This document shows positions 45,813 to 56,536 of a stretch of 64,000 bases of DNA, piece by piece. Every line of letters starts with the position of its first letter. Within the stretch, counting starts at the first letter, position 1. The position numbers and the translations under genes were made by a program. Origin of the DNA: Pleurostoma richardsiae (Eukaryota > Ascomycota > Sordariomycetes > Calosphaeriales > Pleurostomataceae); contig JANBVO010000004.1 in assembly GCA_030052745.1 (NCBI GenBank), forward strand, positions 186,001 to 250,000, written 5' to 3'. Under the pieces are notes generated by a model. The model saw nothing but the letters and a program-made list of their open reading frames with translations. It did no database searches and was not told the DNA's origin.

Positions 45813-47171
45813 TTTCTGCGATGACCTGAACGATTTCTTTTGTTTTCCCGGAAGGTGGATTTCCTTGGCATATACCTCTCGCGTCTCGACTGCTTCGTCT
45901 TTGCGGTCTGTCTTCGGCGTGGGGGTGTGGTCTTCTGTGTGTTTTCTGCCTGCTTTTGGTCTCTGCATATATTTCTTTGCATCGTCGATGGTCACCGGCA
46001 ATAATAGGGGGCAGGTTTTACGGTACAGCCGGTCTCGCATGGTCCCGTGGCAAAAGGACCAGCGCGCGCCTGGCGCGACACCTAATCTCTGCACACAGAT
46101 TGTTGGCTGGCCCATATGGAGGATACTGTTCTCCTTGTTTTATTAGCTACAGCACCTCTACTGCTTATTTTAATTGGCCTTGTCGCCGTGTCTCCTTTGC
46201 CACATGCGTTTTCCTGATACCTTGTTCAACATACAAGTTGCCGCTTGCTGCTTCTTTCTGCTTTCCTGACAATCCTTTACTCGTACTCAATTTGCTCTTA
46301 TGTCCAGCTGTCTGTCGGTGTGTACAAGATATGGATGGGGTCTGGCGACGGTAACACGGAGGGGGAGTGCTGAGTCCTCGGCGGTGTCTCGGCCTACGGT
46401 ACGGACCAAGCTCGAGTGTGAAGATTGCTTAACCGGTTCTCTTTTTCTGTGATTTCGTCTGCAGTAGTCTCGCCCATATGTGTATAGAAGCTTTTCCGAG
46501 CGTCAACAATCACATCTCCTTATATAAAACCCCAGACCTCGCCTTGCACACAGCAGAGCGTTTTGATGATGATCCGAGTGAGTCTAAGTGCAACGCGCCA
46601 ACTAGCCTGGTGTGATTGAGTGCTCGGTCCTTGTGCATAGACTTGATGCGCGTGAATATGCCAACCATTTGGCAGTTGACTCACGGCCGTACTGTACATC
46701 CATCCCTGAGGAGAGGTCAAGGTCTAACCAAATGAATTCCAACCAACCGACGGACCAACCTACTTCACCCAGGTTCGCCATGTTGATACAAAGCAGAGAG
46801 CGCCTTCCTCAGTTCCTCTTGTGTAACGTACGTGCCTACCTGATGCACATGGCGCCTTTCTCGGGAAGCTGCAGGCTGGGTCGAGGTTGATGGCGCTTGC
46901 CGAGGCCGTCTTACGCCATTCCCTCTTCCCTCCTCTTAGGGCAAATAGCATCAGTACTTTGAATAGTTGAGTGAGGACACAGAGGAAGGCACATAGGGCA
47001 AGACTGCGAGACGAGGGCAGGCTGAAGAAGACGGGTAAGGCGAGAACCGTTAGAACCACCAACGAAGAGCTAAGTGGAGGCCATCGATACTCGCGAGCGA
47101 GAACAGAGCACGAGCTTCTTCATATGACAACTACTCACTAGAGTGCCTCACACGTATGCGCGCTCTATGCC
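45813..47171. other. Intergenic region, no supported gene
   Basis: About 1.36 kb between the regulator's stop and the GH16 start. A TATATAAA-type box is visible near 46519 but is 650 bp from the next ATG, so I do not assign it. No gene seen. Confidence 0.45.
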
Positions 47172-48429
47172 ATGGCCGCGATGTTTACAGCCAGCGGCGC
47201 TATCCTCGCCTGGTCTCTCTCCTCCCGGGTCACCCGCCGCGCTCTCACTCTGCTTCTACTCTCCCTTCTCGGTATCTCTGTCCATGCCGACTGCGAGTGC
47301 GGGTATGCAGTGACCGATGACCGTGGCGATTCCCGGCATGTCTTCACGGATCTCATCGAGAGCGACTTTGCAGCCCTTCCGGACATCTCGATAAACACCG
47401 ACTGGGCACGGCAGGCATTCAACATGACAGCGACTACCGCCAGGGGCAAGTTTGGAGAGATGTTCACCGTAGAAGACGTCAGCACAAGCACACACAGCGG
47501 GACAGCCAACACCGGCGTTGGGGCTGCAAACAATGTGGAAGATGCCGGTTTGCAGCTCGTTGTCCGCGCTACGCAGGTCGATGATATGATTCCTGCCGCC
47601 GAGATAGACACAACCCGGCTAGACGTCTGGTGGGGAACCTTCCGGGCAAGCATGAAGCTTACAGCTGTCTCTGGAACCTGCGCTGCGTTCTTTTGGGTAT
47701 GTGCCTGTTGAGCGTTAGCCGCCGTGATATCTCTTTCCTACCCCTGGGCGGTTTTCACGGCGGAGCTAACTGGGTGTGCAGTATTACAACGACACTGAAG
47801 AGATTGACATGGAGTTCCTCTCAAAAGACTTCCGCCCGAGTAATAATAGCTATCCAGTCAACCTTGTCCTCCAGTCACGCCAGTCGGTGCAAAGCGGCTA
47901 CAACGCGCAGATGACGGGCAACTTCGTCAAGGCTTACCTGCCCTTCGATCCTACGACAGACTTCCATGAGTATCGGTTTGACCTACTCCCCGGCCGCGTT
48001 CTCTTCTACGCAGATGACAAGCTCCTGGCTCAGATGAATGGCAGCGCAGTACCGACGGACGCGGGCCACCTGGTCCTACAGCACTGGAGCAACGGCAACC
48101 CGCTGTGGTCAGGAGGGCCTCCGGTAAAGGATGCAGTGATGAATGTGAAGTACGTCAAGGCCTATTTCAACTCCTCCAGAGTAGGCAGGATCGGCGACTG
48201 GGCGCGGCGGTGCAAGGATCCTAGTGCCCTAGGAGCTGTGTGCTCTATTCCTTCTATCAGCGCAAGTGATTCGAATGCGACGAACTGGTTCTTCAGCGGC
48301 CAGGCGAACATGACGAACAACCAGACGGTTTCTGGGCAGCAGAACACTGGCTCTTCACCTGGAGAGCCATGGTGTCTCCTGCATGCTTTACTTCTGCTAG
48401 TCGGCGGATGGGCAGCTGGGGTATGGTGA
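47172..48429 (+). CDS. GH16 family secreted/GPI-type glycosidase
   Basis: Two exons, 47172-47696 and 47782-48429, giving 390 residues. A basic N-terminus and hydrophobic stretch (ALTLLLLSLLGISVHA, about 24-39) form a signal peptide or signal anchor. The concanavalin-like GH16 fold follows. The catalytic motif EIDME at 182-186 has nucleophile Glu182 and acid/base Glu186 in the short, bulge-less form. DVWWGTFRASMKL precedes it and DFHEYRFDLLPGRVLFYADD follows. Several N-glycosylation sites are present (NMT, NDT, NNS). The end is a Ser-rich spacer and a hydrophobic tail (LLHALLLLVGGWAAGVW), fitting a GPI anchor. Substrate is probably beta-1,3(4)-glucan or another wall glucan, inferred from the family. 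Three ATGs crowd the start, and I took the first one in frame. Confidence 0.9.
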
Positions 48430-48768
48430 AGCCTGGTTGTCGTGGGTCGATATTGGAGGGTGGTCGAGCATTACGTCGATTGCCATGCCTCACTGGAGTG
48501 GTGGTGATTCTGAGTGTTAGCAGAGAAGTGTTCGTACTATGAGAGATACATCTACACGTTGTCATTATTCAGACGGCATTCCTGCCACAGTTCGAGGATC
48601 CGGCAATACCGAGTTCCCTCTTTCAGTACCGAAAGTGACCGTATTTCCCTGGCCGATCCTACATCTGGTTGTAGCCTTGGGTATTAGAATTATCGCATTC
48701 AGATCCACCACCTGCCCTCGAAACCCAGAACGCCGGTTAGGTGTACATGATATTAGGTCCCCAGCCCG
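48430..48768. other. Convergent 3' region between GH16 gene and tsc10
   Basis: 339 bp holding the two facing gene ends. No other feature seen. Confidence 0.5.
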
Positions 48769-50001
48769 TCAGACCTTCTTCGGCCAAGTAGCAGGATGGC
48801 CACGCTCCCTCGCAAACTTCTTAATGTCCCCATGCATGACCAGGTGGACGATGGGCCAGGCCAGGGCGATGAACCACGCGGCGAGCGTGTCGAGGACCCA
48901 GTTGTTGCGCAGCGAGCCGCCCATGACGCCCCACCGCATCATCTCGCCCAGCAGGCCGACGGTGACGAAGTGCCTGCCAGCCTCCAGCCCGGCGATGGCG
49001 CGCGACGCCACCTCGTCGGGGGTCTGCTTCGGGTCGTCGCGCTCCAGGTGCAGCGTCACGTCCGGCTTGGTGCGCTGCTCGCGCTCGAACCCGGGGCTGA
49101 GGATGGTGCCGGGGTAGACGACGTGCACGCGGACGGGGGTGCGCGGGTACAGCATGACCTCCTGGGCGAGGGTGTCGGCGAGGCCGCGCACGGCCCACTT
49201 GGAGGGGCTGTAGGGGGCGTAGCCGACGATGGCGTACAGGGCGAGCACGGAGGCGGTGAAGACGAGGTGGCGGGGCTCGGCGAAGCCGGGGCCCGAGGGG
49301 GAGAGCCACTCGCGCAGGATGGCGTGGGCCATCTCGGCGGCGCCGAAGAAGTTGACGTCCATCTGGCGGCGCAGCGAGGGGAGGGCGGCGTCCTCGGCGA
49401 AGAGCATGGGCTCCGAGACGCCGGCCACGCACCACACGATGTCCGGCGGGGAGCCCTGGTTCCAGGCGATGGCGGAGGCGATCACGCCGGCGGCGTAGTC
49501 GCGCTCCGAGACGTCTGCGGAGATGTAGAGGAAGCGCTGCGCGTGAGGGGACTTGGCGGCGGCCTTCGGGGGGAAGGGTGTAAGCGCGGGTGCACCGTGG
49601 AGTCTTGGTGAGACGGGACGGAACGGGGGCAAGAAGTGATAAAGCATGGGTGAGGTGAGCGAGCACGTACCTTCATCTCTCCGACTCCTTCCTCCAGCCG
49701 GCCGACGTTACGCCCAACCACGATGACATTGGCTCCCTTGGCTGCCAGCTGCCGGGCAGCGCTCCGGCCCATGCCATCGGAGCCTCCGGTGATCAGGATC
49801 GTCTGGAGATGTCCGGTGTTAGCAGGCACGCACCGCGTCGACGGGGACGGAAAGACCGATTGTGAAACATACCCTGCCTTCCACAGGCATGTGGTTCTTC
49901 CTGCTGAAGAGACCCATTGTGACGAGGAGCAGAGTGCCGAGGAGGCCGGCGGAGGCAAACGCGAGGTACGGACGTGCGCCGAGGTCGCGTATATAGTCCA
50001 T
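48769..50001 (-). CDS. tsc10: 3-ketodihydrosphingosine reductase
   Basis: Three exons: 50001-49873, 49802-49671 and 49563-48769, giving 351 residues. It is a short-chain dehydrogenase that reduces 3-ketosphinganine to dihydrosphingosine with NADPH on the ER, the second step of sphingolipid synthesis. An N-terminal membrane helix (YLAFASAGLLGTLLLVTMGLF) precedes the cofactor loop GGSDGMG at 49-55, which forms right after the first splice junction. The catalytic triad is Ser192, Tyr205 and Lys209 (YSPSK). The C-terminus has another hydrophobic segment (DTLAAWFIALAWPIVHLV) and the basic tail typical of Tsc10/KDSR. All three exons meet in phase 0. The start is the ATG at 50001. It is divergent from sas10. 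Confidence 0.94.
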
Positions 50002-50633
50002 CAAACCGCCACCAAGAGGAAGTGAGTGATCCGCTAGCAGCGTGGGGCGTCTTTTATTACCCTCGAGATATCAGCCCTACAGGAAGAGCTTGAGCTCGGC
50101 CAGGGGGAGGCTCTCAGGTTTAAAGGGGTCAATGCAAGTTGGTGGCTGACGGAGGAGCAGGTGGGAGGTACAAATACGTAAGCCGTTAGATACAATTGTG
50201 TCCGTCAAGGCGTAAGCAGGCAAGGTCTAATCTCGCTGCCGTGGACCAATATAAGATGAATCCCACCAGAAGGATCACCGATGGGAAGACTAACCATGAA
50301 CACTGACGACCGACTACTGTACGGAGTAGCAATACTCACACACACACACAGGGGCATATCCAACGTCGGCCGACGGCCGCTAATATCAAGTGCCCGCACT
50401 AGACACGCTCTTATGCACGCTTGTCATTGGCTGCGCACTTCCCATCTTTTTTCTTAGGTGGGGTAGTTCAACCTTTAGCGGTGGCCAGGCCAAAGTGCTT
50501 CCCGCAGAAGAAAAAAGTTACGGAAATTTTCCTTGTCGAAGCAGCACTCTCAACACCACGACCACTTCTCGCTCGGTCGGGCTCGTGGGACATTTTACCT
50601 CCGAGACCTTCCTCCAGCCGATCGCCGTTCACA
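50002..50633. promoter_or_regulatory. Divergent promoter of tsc10 and sas10
   Basis: 632 bp between the two ATGs. It holds a TACGGAGTA nonamer (50320-50328), a (CA)7 run (50337-50350), and the palindromic A/T element GGAAATTTTCC at 50522-50532, about 102 bp before the sas10 ATG and resembling an RRPE. Confidence 0.5.
50337..50350. repeat. (CA)7 microsatellite
   Basis: Seven CA units in the tsc10-sas10 intergenic region. Confidence 0.85.
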
Positions 50634-52535
50634 ATGGCTAAGAAGAGAAAGGCCTCCCGGCCCTCGGGCCCCAGCGGACCTAGAGAGTACGACCCCAAGG
50701 ACTCTCGACTCCGCCCCATCAACACCTTTGAGGACGTCGCGGATTCCGAGGACGAGTACTTTATCAACCAGGACAAGATAATGCTCGAAGACGAGCCTCG
50801 ATCGAAGAGGCTCAAGAGGCAAGAGGAGGAAGATGAGCTCCTTGAGGACTCCGAAGAGGAAGTGCTCGACTACTCCGAGGAGTCTGAAGACGACGGCGAT
50901 GAGGAAGAAGACGAAGAGACCGCCCAGCTGGCCCAGCTGCAGAAGGCAGTCGCCAAGAAAGCAAGACGGAATGGTGTGCTCTCGGACGAGGAGGGCGCAG
51001 GCGACGAGGAGGAAGGGGACCAGGGATGGTGGGGTTCCTCCAACAAAGAATACTACAATGCCGACAATATCGAGACGGAAGCCGATGCCTTGGAAGAAGA
51101 GGCAGAGGCCAAGAAGCTGCAGAAGAAGAAGCTGGGCAAGATGTCGGAGGCGGATTTCATCTTCGACGAGGACGAATGGCTTGCTCAAGAGGAGGACAAG
51201 GAAGAGGGCGGCGTCGTTACGGAGGTCCTCAAGGAGGTCGAGGTGACGGACGACATGGGCCCCGAGGAGAGATATCGACTGCTGCAGACACAGTATCCGG
51301 AACTCGAGCATCTTGCCGACGAGTTCCAGAACTTGCAGCCTCAGCTTGCTGTCTGCCAGCAGGAAGCGGAGGGCAAGGGGCCTAAGTCTATCGAGGTTCT
51401 CAAACACTGGGTTCTGGGATGCTACGTCGCTTCTCTTGCGAGCTACTTCGCCATCTTGACGTCGCCGTCTTTGGCTGGCGATGGTACGCGAAAGACTATC
51501 CGGTCGGCTGAATTGCGAGACCACGACATCATGGAGACAATACTCAGCTGTCGGGAGGCGTGGCTAAAGGTCAAGGACCTGAAGCCGGCGAAGCAGGCTA
51601 ATGCCGCGGTGGACATTGAGCTCTCCGAAGTCGAAGGCGACACGACGCCGGAGGAGATGGCTACATTGCCCTTGAAGAAGAAAGTTCATGCCGGCAAACT
51701 CAACGGCGAGAGTGTCAGTGGAAAGAAAAAGAAGTCCGCAGCAGATAAGGAGAAGCGTGCGAAGGCCAAGGAGATTGAGGCATCTCTCGCCGATCTCTCT
51801 GACATGCTCGCCAAGCCCAGGAGCACGAAGGTTAAGGCCAAGGTCAATGGGTCTGCCCGCCCACAAGACGAGGGTGACTATTCTGACTTTGGGGAGGAGG
51901 ACGAAATCGACGCCCGGACAGCAAATGAGAAGGCTTCCAAGAAGAAGAGCTTGAAGTTCTACACTTCTCAAATTGTCCAGAAAGGCAACCGCCGGGCTGA
52001 GGCTGGCAGGGATGCTGGCGGAGATATGGACATTCCTCATCGCGAGCGGTTTAGAGATCGGCAGTTGAGGCTCAATGCCGAGGCGGAGCGGCGTGGCCGG
52101 AAAGACTCCAAGCACGGTACTGCCCTTGGCGAGGGAGACAGCGGCGACGACGGTGAGGGCGCCGGCAATGTGGATAGGGACGACGAGTACTACGACATGG
52201 TGTCCTCTGTCACGAGGAAGAAGAAGGAGGACAAGCAAAAGAAGTTCGAGGCTATCGCCGCGGCCAAGGGGGCTCGGGTGGTCGAGACGGAGGAGGTGGG
52301 CGAGGACGGCAAGCGCAAGATCTCCTACATGATCGAGAAGAACCGGTCCCTGGAGTCTGGCAAGGGAAGGAAGAAGAAGAACAACTCGCGTGTGAAGAAG
52401 AGAGAGAAGTACGCGGACAAGCAGAAGAAGCTGAAGAGCATGAAGCAGGTCTACAAGGGCGGACCCGGGCCAGGTGGATATGCTGGCGAGCTGACGGGTA
52501 TCAAGACGGGACTGATCAAGAGCATCAAGTTGTAG
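50634..52535 (+). CDS. sas10: Sas10/Utp3 small-subunit processome protein
   Basis: Intronless frame. The ATG at 50634 gives 633 residues; the frame stays open upstream but that part lacks homology. MAKKRKASRP is a basic nuclear start, followed by DSRLRPINTFEDVADSEDE, then long acidic tracts. The Sas10/Utp3/C1D domain is at about 212-282 (ERYRLLQTQYPELEHLADEF). The Sas10 C-terminal domain is at about 560-633 (KISYMIEKNRSL, KKKNNSRVKKREKYADKQ, then YAGELTGIKTGLIKSIKL), the most conserved part of the family. In yeast this protein is part of the U3 snoRNP processome for 18S rRNA maturation and is essential. KKKK-rich runs fit nucleolar targeting. Confidence 0.95.
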   Translation: MAKKRKASRPSGPSGPREYDPKDSRLRPINTFEDVADSEDEYFINQDKIMLEDEPRSKRLKRQEEEDELLEDSEEEVLDYSEESEDDGDEEEDEETAQLAQLQKAVAKKARRNGVLSDEEGAGDEEEGDQGWWGSSNKEYYNADNIETEADALEEEAEAKKLQKKKLGKMSEADFIFDEDEWLAQEEDKEEGGVVTEVLKEVEVTDDMGPEERYRLLQTQYPELEHLADEFQNLQPQLAVCQQEAEGKGPKSIEVLKHWVLGCYVASLASYFAILTSPSLAGDGTRKTIRSAELRDHDIMETILSCREAWLKVKDLKPAKQANAAVDIELSEVEGDTTPEEMATLPLKKKVHAGKLNGESVSGKKKKSAADKEKRAKAKEIEASLADLSDMLAKPRSTKVKAKVNGSARPQDEGDYSDFGEEDEIDARTANEKASKKKSLKFYTSQIVQKGNRRAEAGRDAGGDMDIPHRERFRDRQLRLNAEAERRGRKDSKHGTALGEGDSGDDGEGAGNVDRDDEYYDMVSSVTRKKKEDKQKKFEAIAAAKGARVVETEEVGEDGKRKISYMIEKNRSLESGKGRKKKNNSRVKKREKYADKQKKLKSMKQVYKGGPGPGGYAGELTGIKTGLIKSIKL

Positions 52536-53058
52536 ACTTAGGACAGGGAATTGAAATTCGACCATATATAGGTCATGATCATCACAAAATTGCTGGTCTG
52601 TTATTGCAACGGTGATGAGTTGTAATTGACAACTCCAATAAGTGCGTTGAAAGCCCAACCAGCAGCGATTGCTTCCGACCTCTGTTGAGCCGGCGGTGGG
52701 ATGCCAAAAGCTCTCGCCCCACCCCACCAGGAGTAGCTGTCCTAAAGTCTAGCCTGACCAAGTGCCATCAGTCAATGGAAGCAAGGAAAATATTCACAGC
52801 CATACCTGCGCAACCAAAAGAGAGAGACAAAGAAAGGTGAAGAGCAAATCTTCGAACCTCCTTTCCTCCAGCATTGCCTGACACGTACGTAACGACTCAC
52901 GGCAGCTTTTGTGTGCCCCTGGCCTGCTCAGGACGCCAACTTGTCTGGAGCTTCGCGCAGTAGCTAACTGTCAATTCTAGCTTCAAAGACACGCCGCTCC
53001 CAGCGACCGAAAGCAGAAGAGGAGAGGCCACCCAGGCCTCTTCGAACGACCCGGCGAG
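52536..53058. other. Intergenic region between sas10 and cog1
   Basis: About 520 bp holding the sas10 3' end and the cog1 promoter. No gene seen. Confidence 0.5.
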
Positions 53059-55551
53059 ATGGCCACCGCAATCCCCGACCTCTCGACCCTGACCTCCTCC
53101 GCCCAGATCTTCTCCTCGAATCACACTCTCCCGCAGATCCGCACCATCCACAAGGCCCTCCACGCCGAGGTCGACGACAAGGCCGCCCGCCTGCGCACCC
53201 AGGTCGGCGCTAGCTACCGCGAGCTGCTCGGCACCGCCGACGCCATCGTCCGCATGCGCGACGACATGGACGCCGTCCAGTCCACGCTGGGCCTCATGGG
53301 CGCGCGCTGCGGCCGCGCCGTCGTCGGCGGCAAGGTCGCCGGGCTGGCCCGGTTCGTGAGGGAGCGTGAGGAGGATGAGGAGCAGCAGCAGCAGCAGGAC
53401 GGGCCGGGCCAGGGCGGGAACGGGGGCATGGGCGCGATCGCTCGGGCGAAGCTGCTGGACGCGTGCGTGCTGGCCGTGGGGAGGATGCTGAGGCCGGCGG
53501 GCGCGGAGAACAAGGCCGCGGGAAAGGGCCAGCAGGGGATTGAGACTGAGAGGCTGCGGGACCGCGGCGACCGGCTGGTGGTCGCGGCGAAGGTGCTCGT
53601 CCTCGGCAGGCTGCTGGTCAAGAGCCTCGAGGACGACAGGCTCGACGTGGGCGTCCGTGCGGCCGTGGAGGCGCTGAAGAAGAAGCGGGAGAGCCTGGCC
53701 AGGAAGCTCCTGCGGGGCATCGAGAGGGTCCTGCAGACCGTGGGCGAGGCGTCGGATAGGGAGGCCGTCCTGAAGGCTCTGTGCGCCTACAGTCTGGCGA
53801 CGAGCTCGGGCGCCCGGGACGTCGTGCGCCACTTCCTGCGCGTCCGTGGGGAGTCGATGGCCCTCGCGTTCGAGGTCGAGGAGCACGAGCGCGAGAGGAG
53901 CCCCAAGGACGTCGTTCGGAGCCTGGGGCTCTACACGCGGACGCTGCTCGACGTGCAGGCCCTCGTCCCCGGCAGGCTCACCGACGCGCTGGTCGGGCTC
54001 AAGAAGGACCGGCTCCTGGCCGACGAGTCCCTCCGGGAGCTTGAGGGCCTGCGGCTCGATATCTACGAGAAGTGGTGCGGGGACGAGATCCAGTTCTTCA
54101 AGCCTTACATACGGCACGACGACTTGGACGGGAAGCAGGCCAGGGACATGGTCTCCAGCTGGGCGGCCAAAGGAGGCGAGGTCCTGCTGCAGGGCCTGGA
54201 GAAGACGCTGGAGCGGTCGACGGAGCTCAAGGCCATCGTGGACACGAGGACGGAGATCCTCCAGATCTGGATCCGAGATGGGGGCAAGGCGAAGGGCCTC
54301 GACCCGTCCGTCATGCTGGATAAGTTGCGAGAGACCATAAACGCCCGGGTCGTCGAGGTCCTGAGCCAGAAAGTGAACAAGCTTCGACTCGTCGGGTCGG
54401 AGGTCGCTGCCGCTCTCGAGTCCTGGCGAGAAGGCATCACGGACAAGCACCGCGATCTCTGGGACCTCGATGGCCTCGACATGGACCTGTCGAACGGGGC
54501 AAGCCAGTTCACTCAGGATGTGATCGCTCGCCTCTACGGCAGGAACGACATAGTCTCCAGGGCGGTCACGTCTTACAAGTCCTGGTACCGGGTCATCGAC
54601 GATGTCGGGGGCATCGTCGACCAGCTGAGGCGGCAGAGGTGGGATAACGACGTTGACGAGATTGAGGACGAGGAGACGCTGGAGCAGCGGCAGAAGCTCC
54701 TCAGCAAGGACGACCCGCAGAACCTACACGACTACCTGAATAAGTCTATGGAGAAGGCCTTCAGCGAGCTCGATGCTAAATTGTCTAGCCTCTGGGACGA
54801 ACAAAAAGACGGCTCAAACGACGGCCAGATCGCTATGTACCTCCTACGCATCCTAAGAGACATCCGCGGTAAGCTACCTAAGCTGGATTCGGTCAAAGAC
54901 TTTGGCATAGGCATGGTTCCCTCTCTTCAGGAGAAGATCGCAGTCACCGTCGCGCTGAGCCCACTGGATGAGTTTGCGACTTCCGCCCTAACGAGTAGGA
55001 TTGTCGTCGGCCGGAGCCTCTGGGAGGGCGACCCGGAGTTGCCGACCTCGCCATCTCCCGGACTGTTCAGGCTTCTCCGCGACCTGACCCTGTCGATGGG
55101 CGACGCTGGGATGGACCTGTGGAGCCCGACTGCCGTGTCCATCCTGAAGCAGCATCTTGGAAAGCAAGTGAACGAACTCTGGCGAGAAGCTCTGGCGGCT
55201 ATCGCTGAGCAAGAACAAGGCACAGCGGCGTCGGCCGATACGCCCGCACAGGATGGAGACGACGGCTCAGGGAAGGAGAAAGAAATAAGTCAAGAAGACC
55301 CTGCGCCAGGCCTGCCTAGCTCCGTCAGCCCTGAACAAAGGAACGATCTTCTAGTTCAATGGTTGTTTGACATATTGATGCTGCGATGCAGCTTTGACAC
55401 ACCCGGAGGGTCTCCTGCGGACGAGGTCAAGAGACTTGAGGAAGACGTCTATCAGCAGACTGGTCTAGAGAGCGCGGAACGCCAACGTTTGACCAAGGCA
55501 TCACAAGACTACTGGAAGCGGACCAGCCTGCTATTTGGGCTACTGGCATAA
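53059..55551 (+). CDS. cog1: Conserved oligomeric Golgi complex subunit 1
   Basis: Intronless frame of 830 residues from the ATG at 53059. The N-terminus (SSAQIFSSNHTLPQIRTIHK, then LRTQVGASYRELLGTADAIV and MRDDMDAVQSTL) is the Vps51/COG1 helical entry that binds the lobe A/B bridge. The rest is predicted helical without other domains. Conserved short patches include AYSLATSSGARDVVRHFLRVR and GRLTDALVGL. COG tethers intra-Golgi retrograde vesicles and keeps glycosyltransferases in place. Length is between yeast (417) and human (980), as usual in filamentous fungi. A short Gln run at about 108-114 and acidic linkers interrupt the fold. Codon use is very GC-rich in the first half and milder toward the end. 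Its stop is 87 bp from the facing eci gene. Confidence 0.88.
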   Translation: MATAIPDLSTLTSSAQIFSSNHTLPQIRTIHKALHAEVDDKAARLRTQVGASYRELLGTADAIVRMRDDMDAVQSTLGLMGARCGRAVVGGKVAGLARFVREREEDEEQQQQQDGPGQGGNGGMGAIARAKLLDACVLAVGRMLRPAGAENKAAGKGQQGIETERLRDRGDRLVVAAKVLVLGRLLVKSLEDDRLDVGVRAAVEALKKKRESLARKLLRGIERVLQTVGEASDREAVLKALCAYSLATSSGARDVVRHFLRVRGESMALAFEVEEHERERSPKDVVRSLGLYTRTLLDVQALVPGRLTDALVGLKKDRLLADESLRELEGLRLDIYEKWCGDEIQFFKPYIRHDDLDGKQARDMVSSWAAKGGEVLLQGLEKTLERSTELKAIVDTRTEILQIWIRDGGKAKGLDPSVMLDKLRETINARVVEVLSQKVNKLRLVGSEVAAALESWREGITDKHRDLWDLDGLDMDLSNGASQFTQDVIARLYGRNDIVSRAVTSYKSWYRVIDDVGGIVDQLRRQRWDNDVDEIEDEETLEQRQKLLSKDDPQNLHDYLNKSMEKAFSELDAKLSSLWDEQKDGSNDGQIAMYLLRILRDIRGKLPKLDSVKDFGIGMVPSLQEKIAVTVALSPLDEFATSALTSRIVVGRSLWEGDPELPTSPSPGLFRLLRDLTLSMGDAGMDLWSPTAVSILKQHLGKQVNELWREALAAIAEQEQGTAASADTPAQDGDDGSGKEKEISQEDPAPGLPSSVSPEQRNDLLVQWLFDILMLRCSFDTPGGSPADEVKRLEEDVYQQTGLESAERQRLTKASQDYWKRTSLLFGLLA

Positions 55552-55638
55552 AGGGCTCTCTACCGCTCATGTAAATTCTAGAGATGATAATCACAGAAAA
55601 AACACATCTTGATAAACGGCCAAGTTGGCTGAGACTAC

Positions 55639-56536
55639 TTATAACTTGTGGCGTTTCTCGCCGGACGCGATCTTCCGAAACTCCTCCTGAGGCACCCCGC
55701 TCATAAACCTCTCCAGGCCGGCAAACACCTCCTGCGCGTTCTGCGCGTCCAGGATGTCCATCTCTGGCTTCCGGATCAACCGCTTGATGCCTATCAGGCT
55801 GTCCCCGACGAGATGGCTCCCGAGCCGCTCGTCGACCTCCCGCAGCACCAGCCCCAGGAACTTCTCGTCCTCGCCTTCGCCGCACCCGTCGAACACCTTG
55901 TTCGCGAAACCGCACGCCAGCAGCTCCCCGGCGCCGATACGCCGGCTCATGAGCAGCGCCTCGTTGGCCTTGGCGACGCCGAGCCGCTGGACCAGCGCGC
56001 GGGAGGCGCCGCCCTCGGCGACGAGGCCCAGCGAGGAGAAGGGCGTCAGAAGGAAGGCGTGGGGCGCGCAGTAGACGAAATCGGCGAAGGCGACCAACGC
56101 GGCGGAGAGCCCGACGGCGGGCCCGTTGAGAGCCGCGACGAGGACCTTGGGGTGCGAGTAGAAGGCCTGCGTGAGGTTCAGGTTGAAGGCGGCGAAGGTC
56201 TGCAGCCAGTGCTGCCGCGCGCCGGGGCCGGACTGGGCCGGCGAGTCGCGCGAGATGGAGACGTCGGCGCCGCTTTTCCCCTCGAGGTGCCGTTAGTCAC
56301 TTCACTGGGCATACAAGGTGGTCCTTCGCGTGCTGCGGCTCTTACGCTGAGAAGTAGCGCCCCTTGCCGGTGAGGACGGTCACGAAGACCTCGTCGCGGG
56401 CTGCGACCTCGCGGAGCCTCTGGGAGAGCTCGAAGTACTGCTGCTGGCTCAGGGCATTGAGCTTCTTGGCGTTGTCGATGGTGATGACGGCGACGCGCCC
56501 CTGGTAATCGACCTTGATAACCGAATCCGTCGTCAT
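55639..56536 (-). CDS. eci1: Peroxisomal enoyl-CoA isomerase/hydratase (ECI/DCI type)
   Basis: Two exons, 56536-56346 and 56272-55639, giving 274 residues. It is a crotonase-fold protein: VAVITIDNAKKLNALS at the start, then GKGRYFSAGADVS, which forms the first oxyanion-hole turn. The intron (73 nt) falls inside this motif, and only the acceptor GAAAAG restores it. LVAALNGPAVGLSAALVAFADFVYC carries the second oxyanion-hole glycine. The C-terminus HKL is a peroxisomal targeting signal type 1 (relaxed SKL). Length is close to yeast Eci1 (280). Likely role is Delta3-Delta2 isomerisation of unsaturated acyl-CoA in beta-oxidation; a hydratase or dienoyl isomerase role is not excluded. It is convergent with cog1. 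Confidence 0.88.

Noticed and set aside
48796-49611. 271-codon plus-strand frame opposite tsc10
   Set aside because: Gly/Glu-rich shadow frame; the minus strand has clear dehydrogenase motifs.
50421-50633. N-terminal extension of the sas10 frame
   Set aside because: Open by chance; family homology starts at MAKKRKASRP (50634).
52897-54450. 517-codon minus-strand frame opposite cog1
   Set aside because: Antisense shadow caused by GC-rich third positions of cog1.
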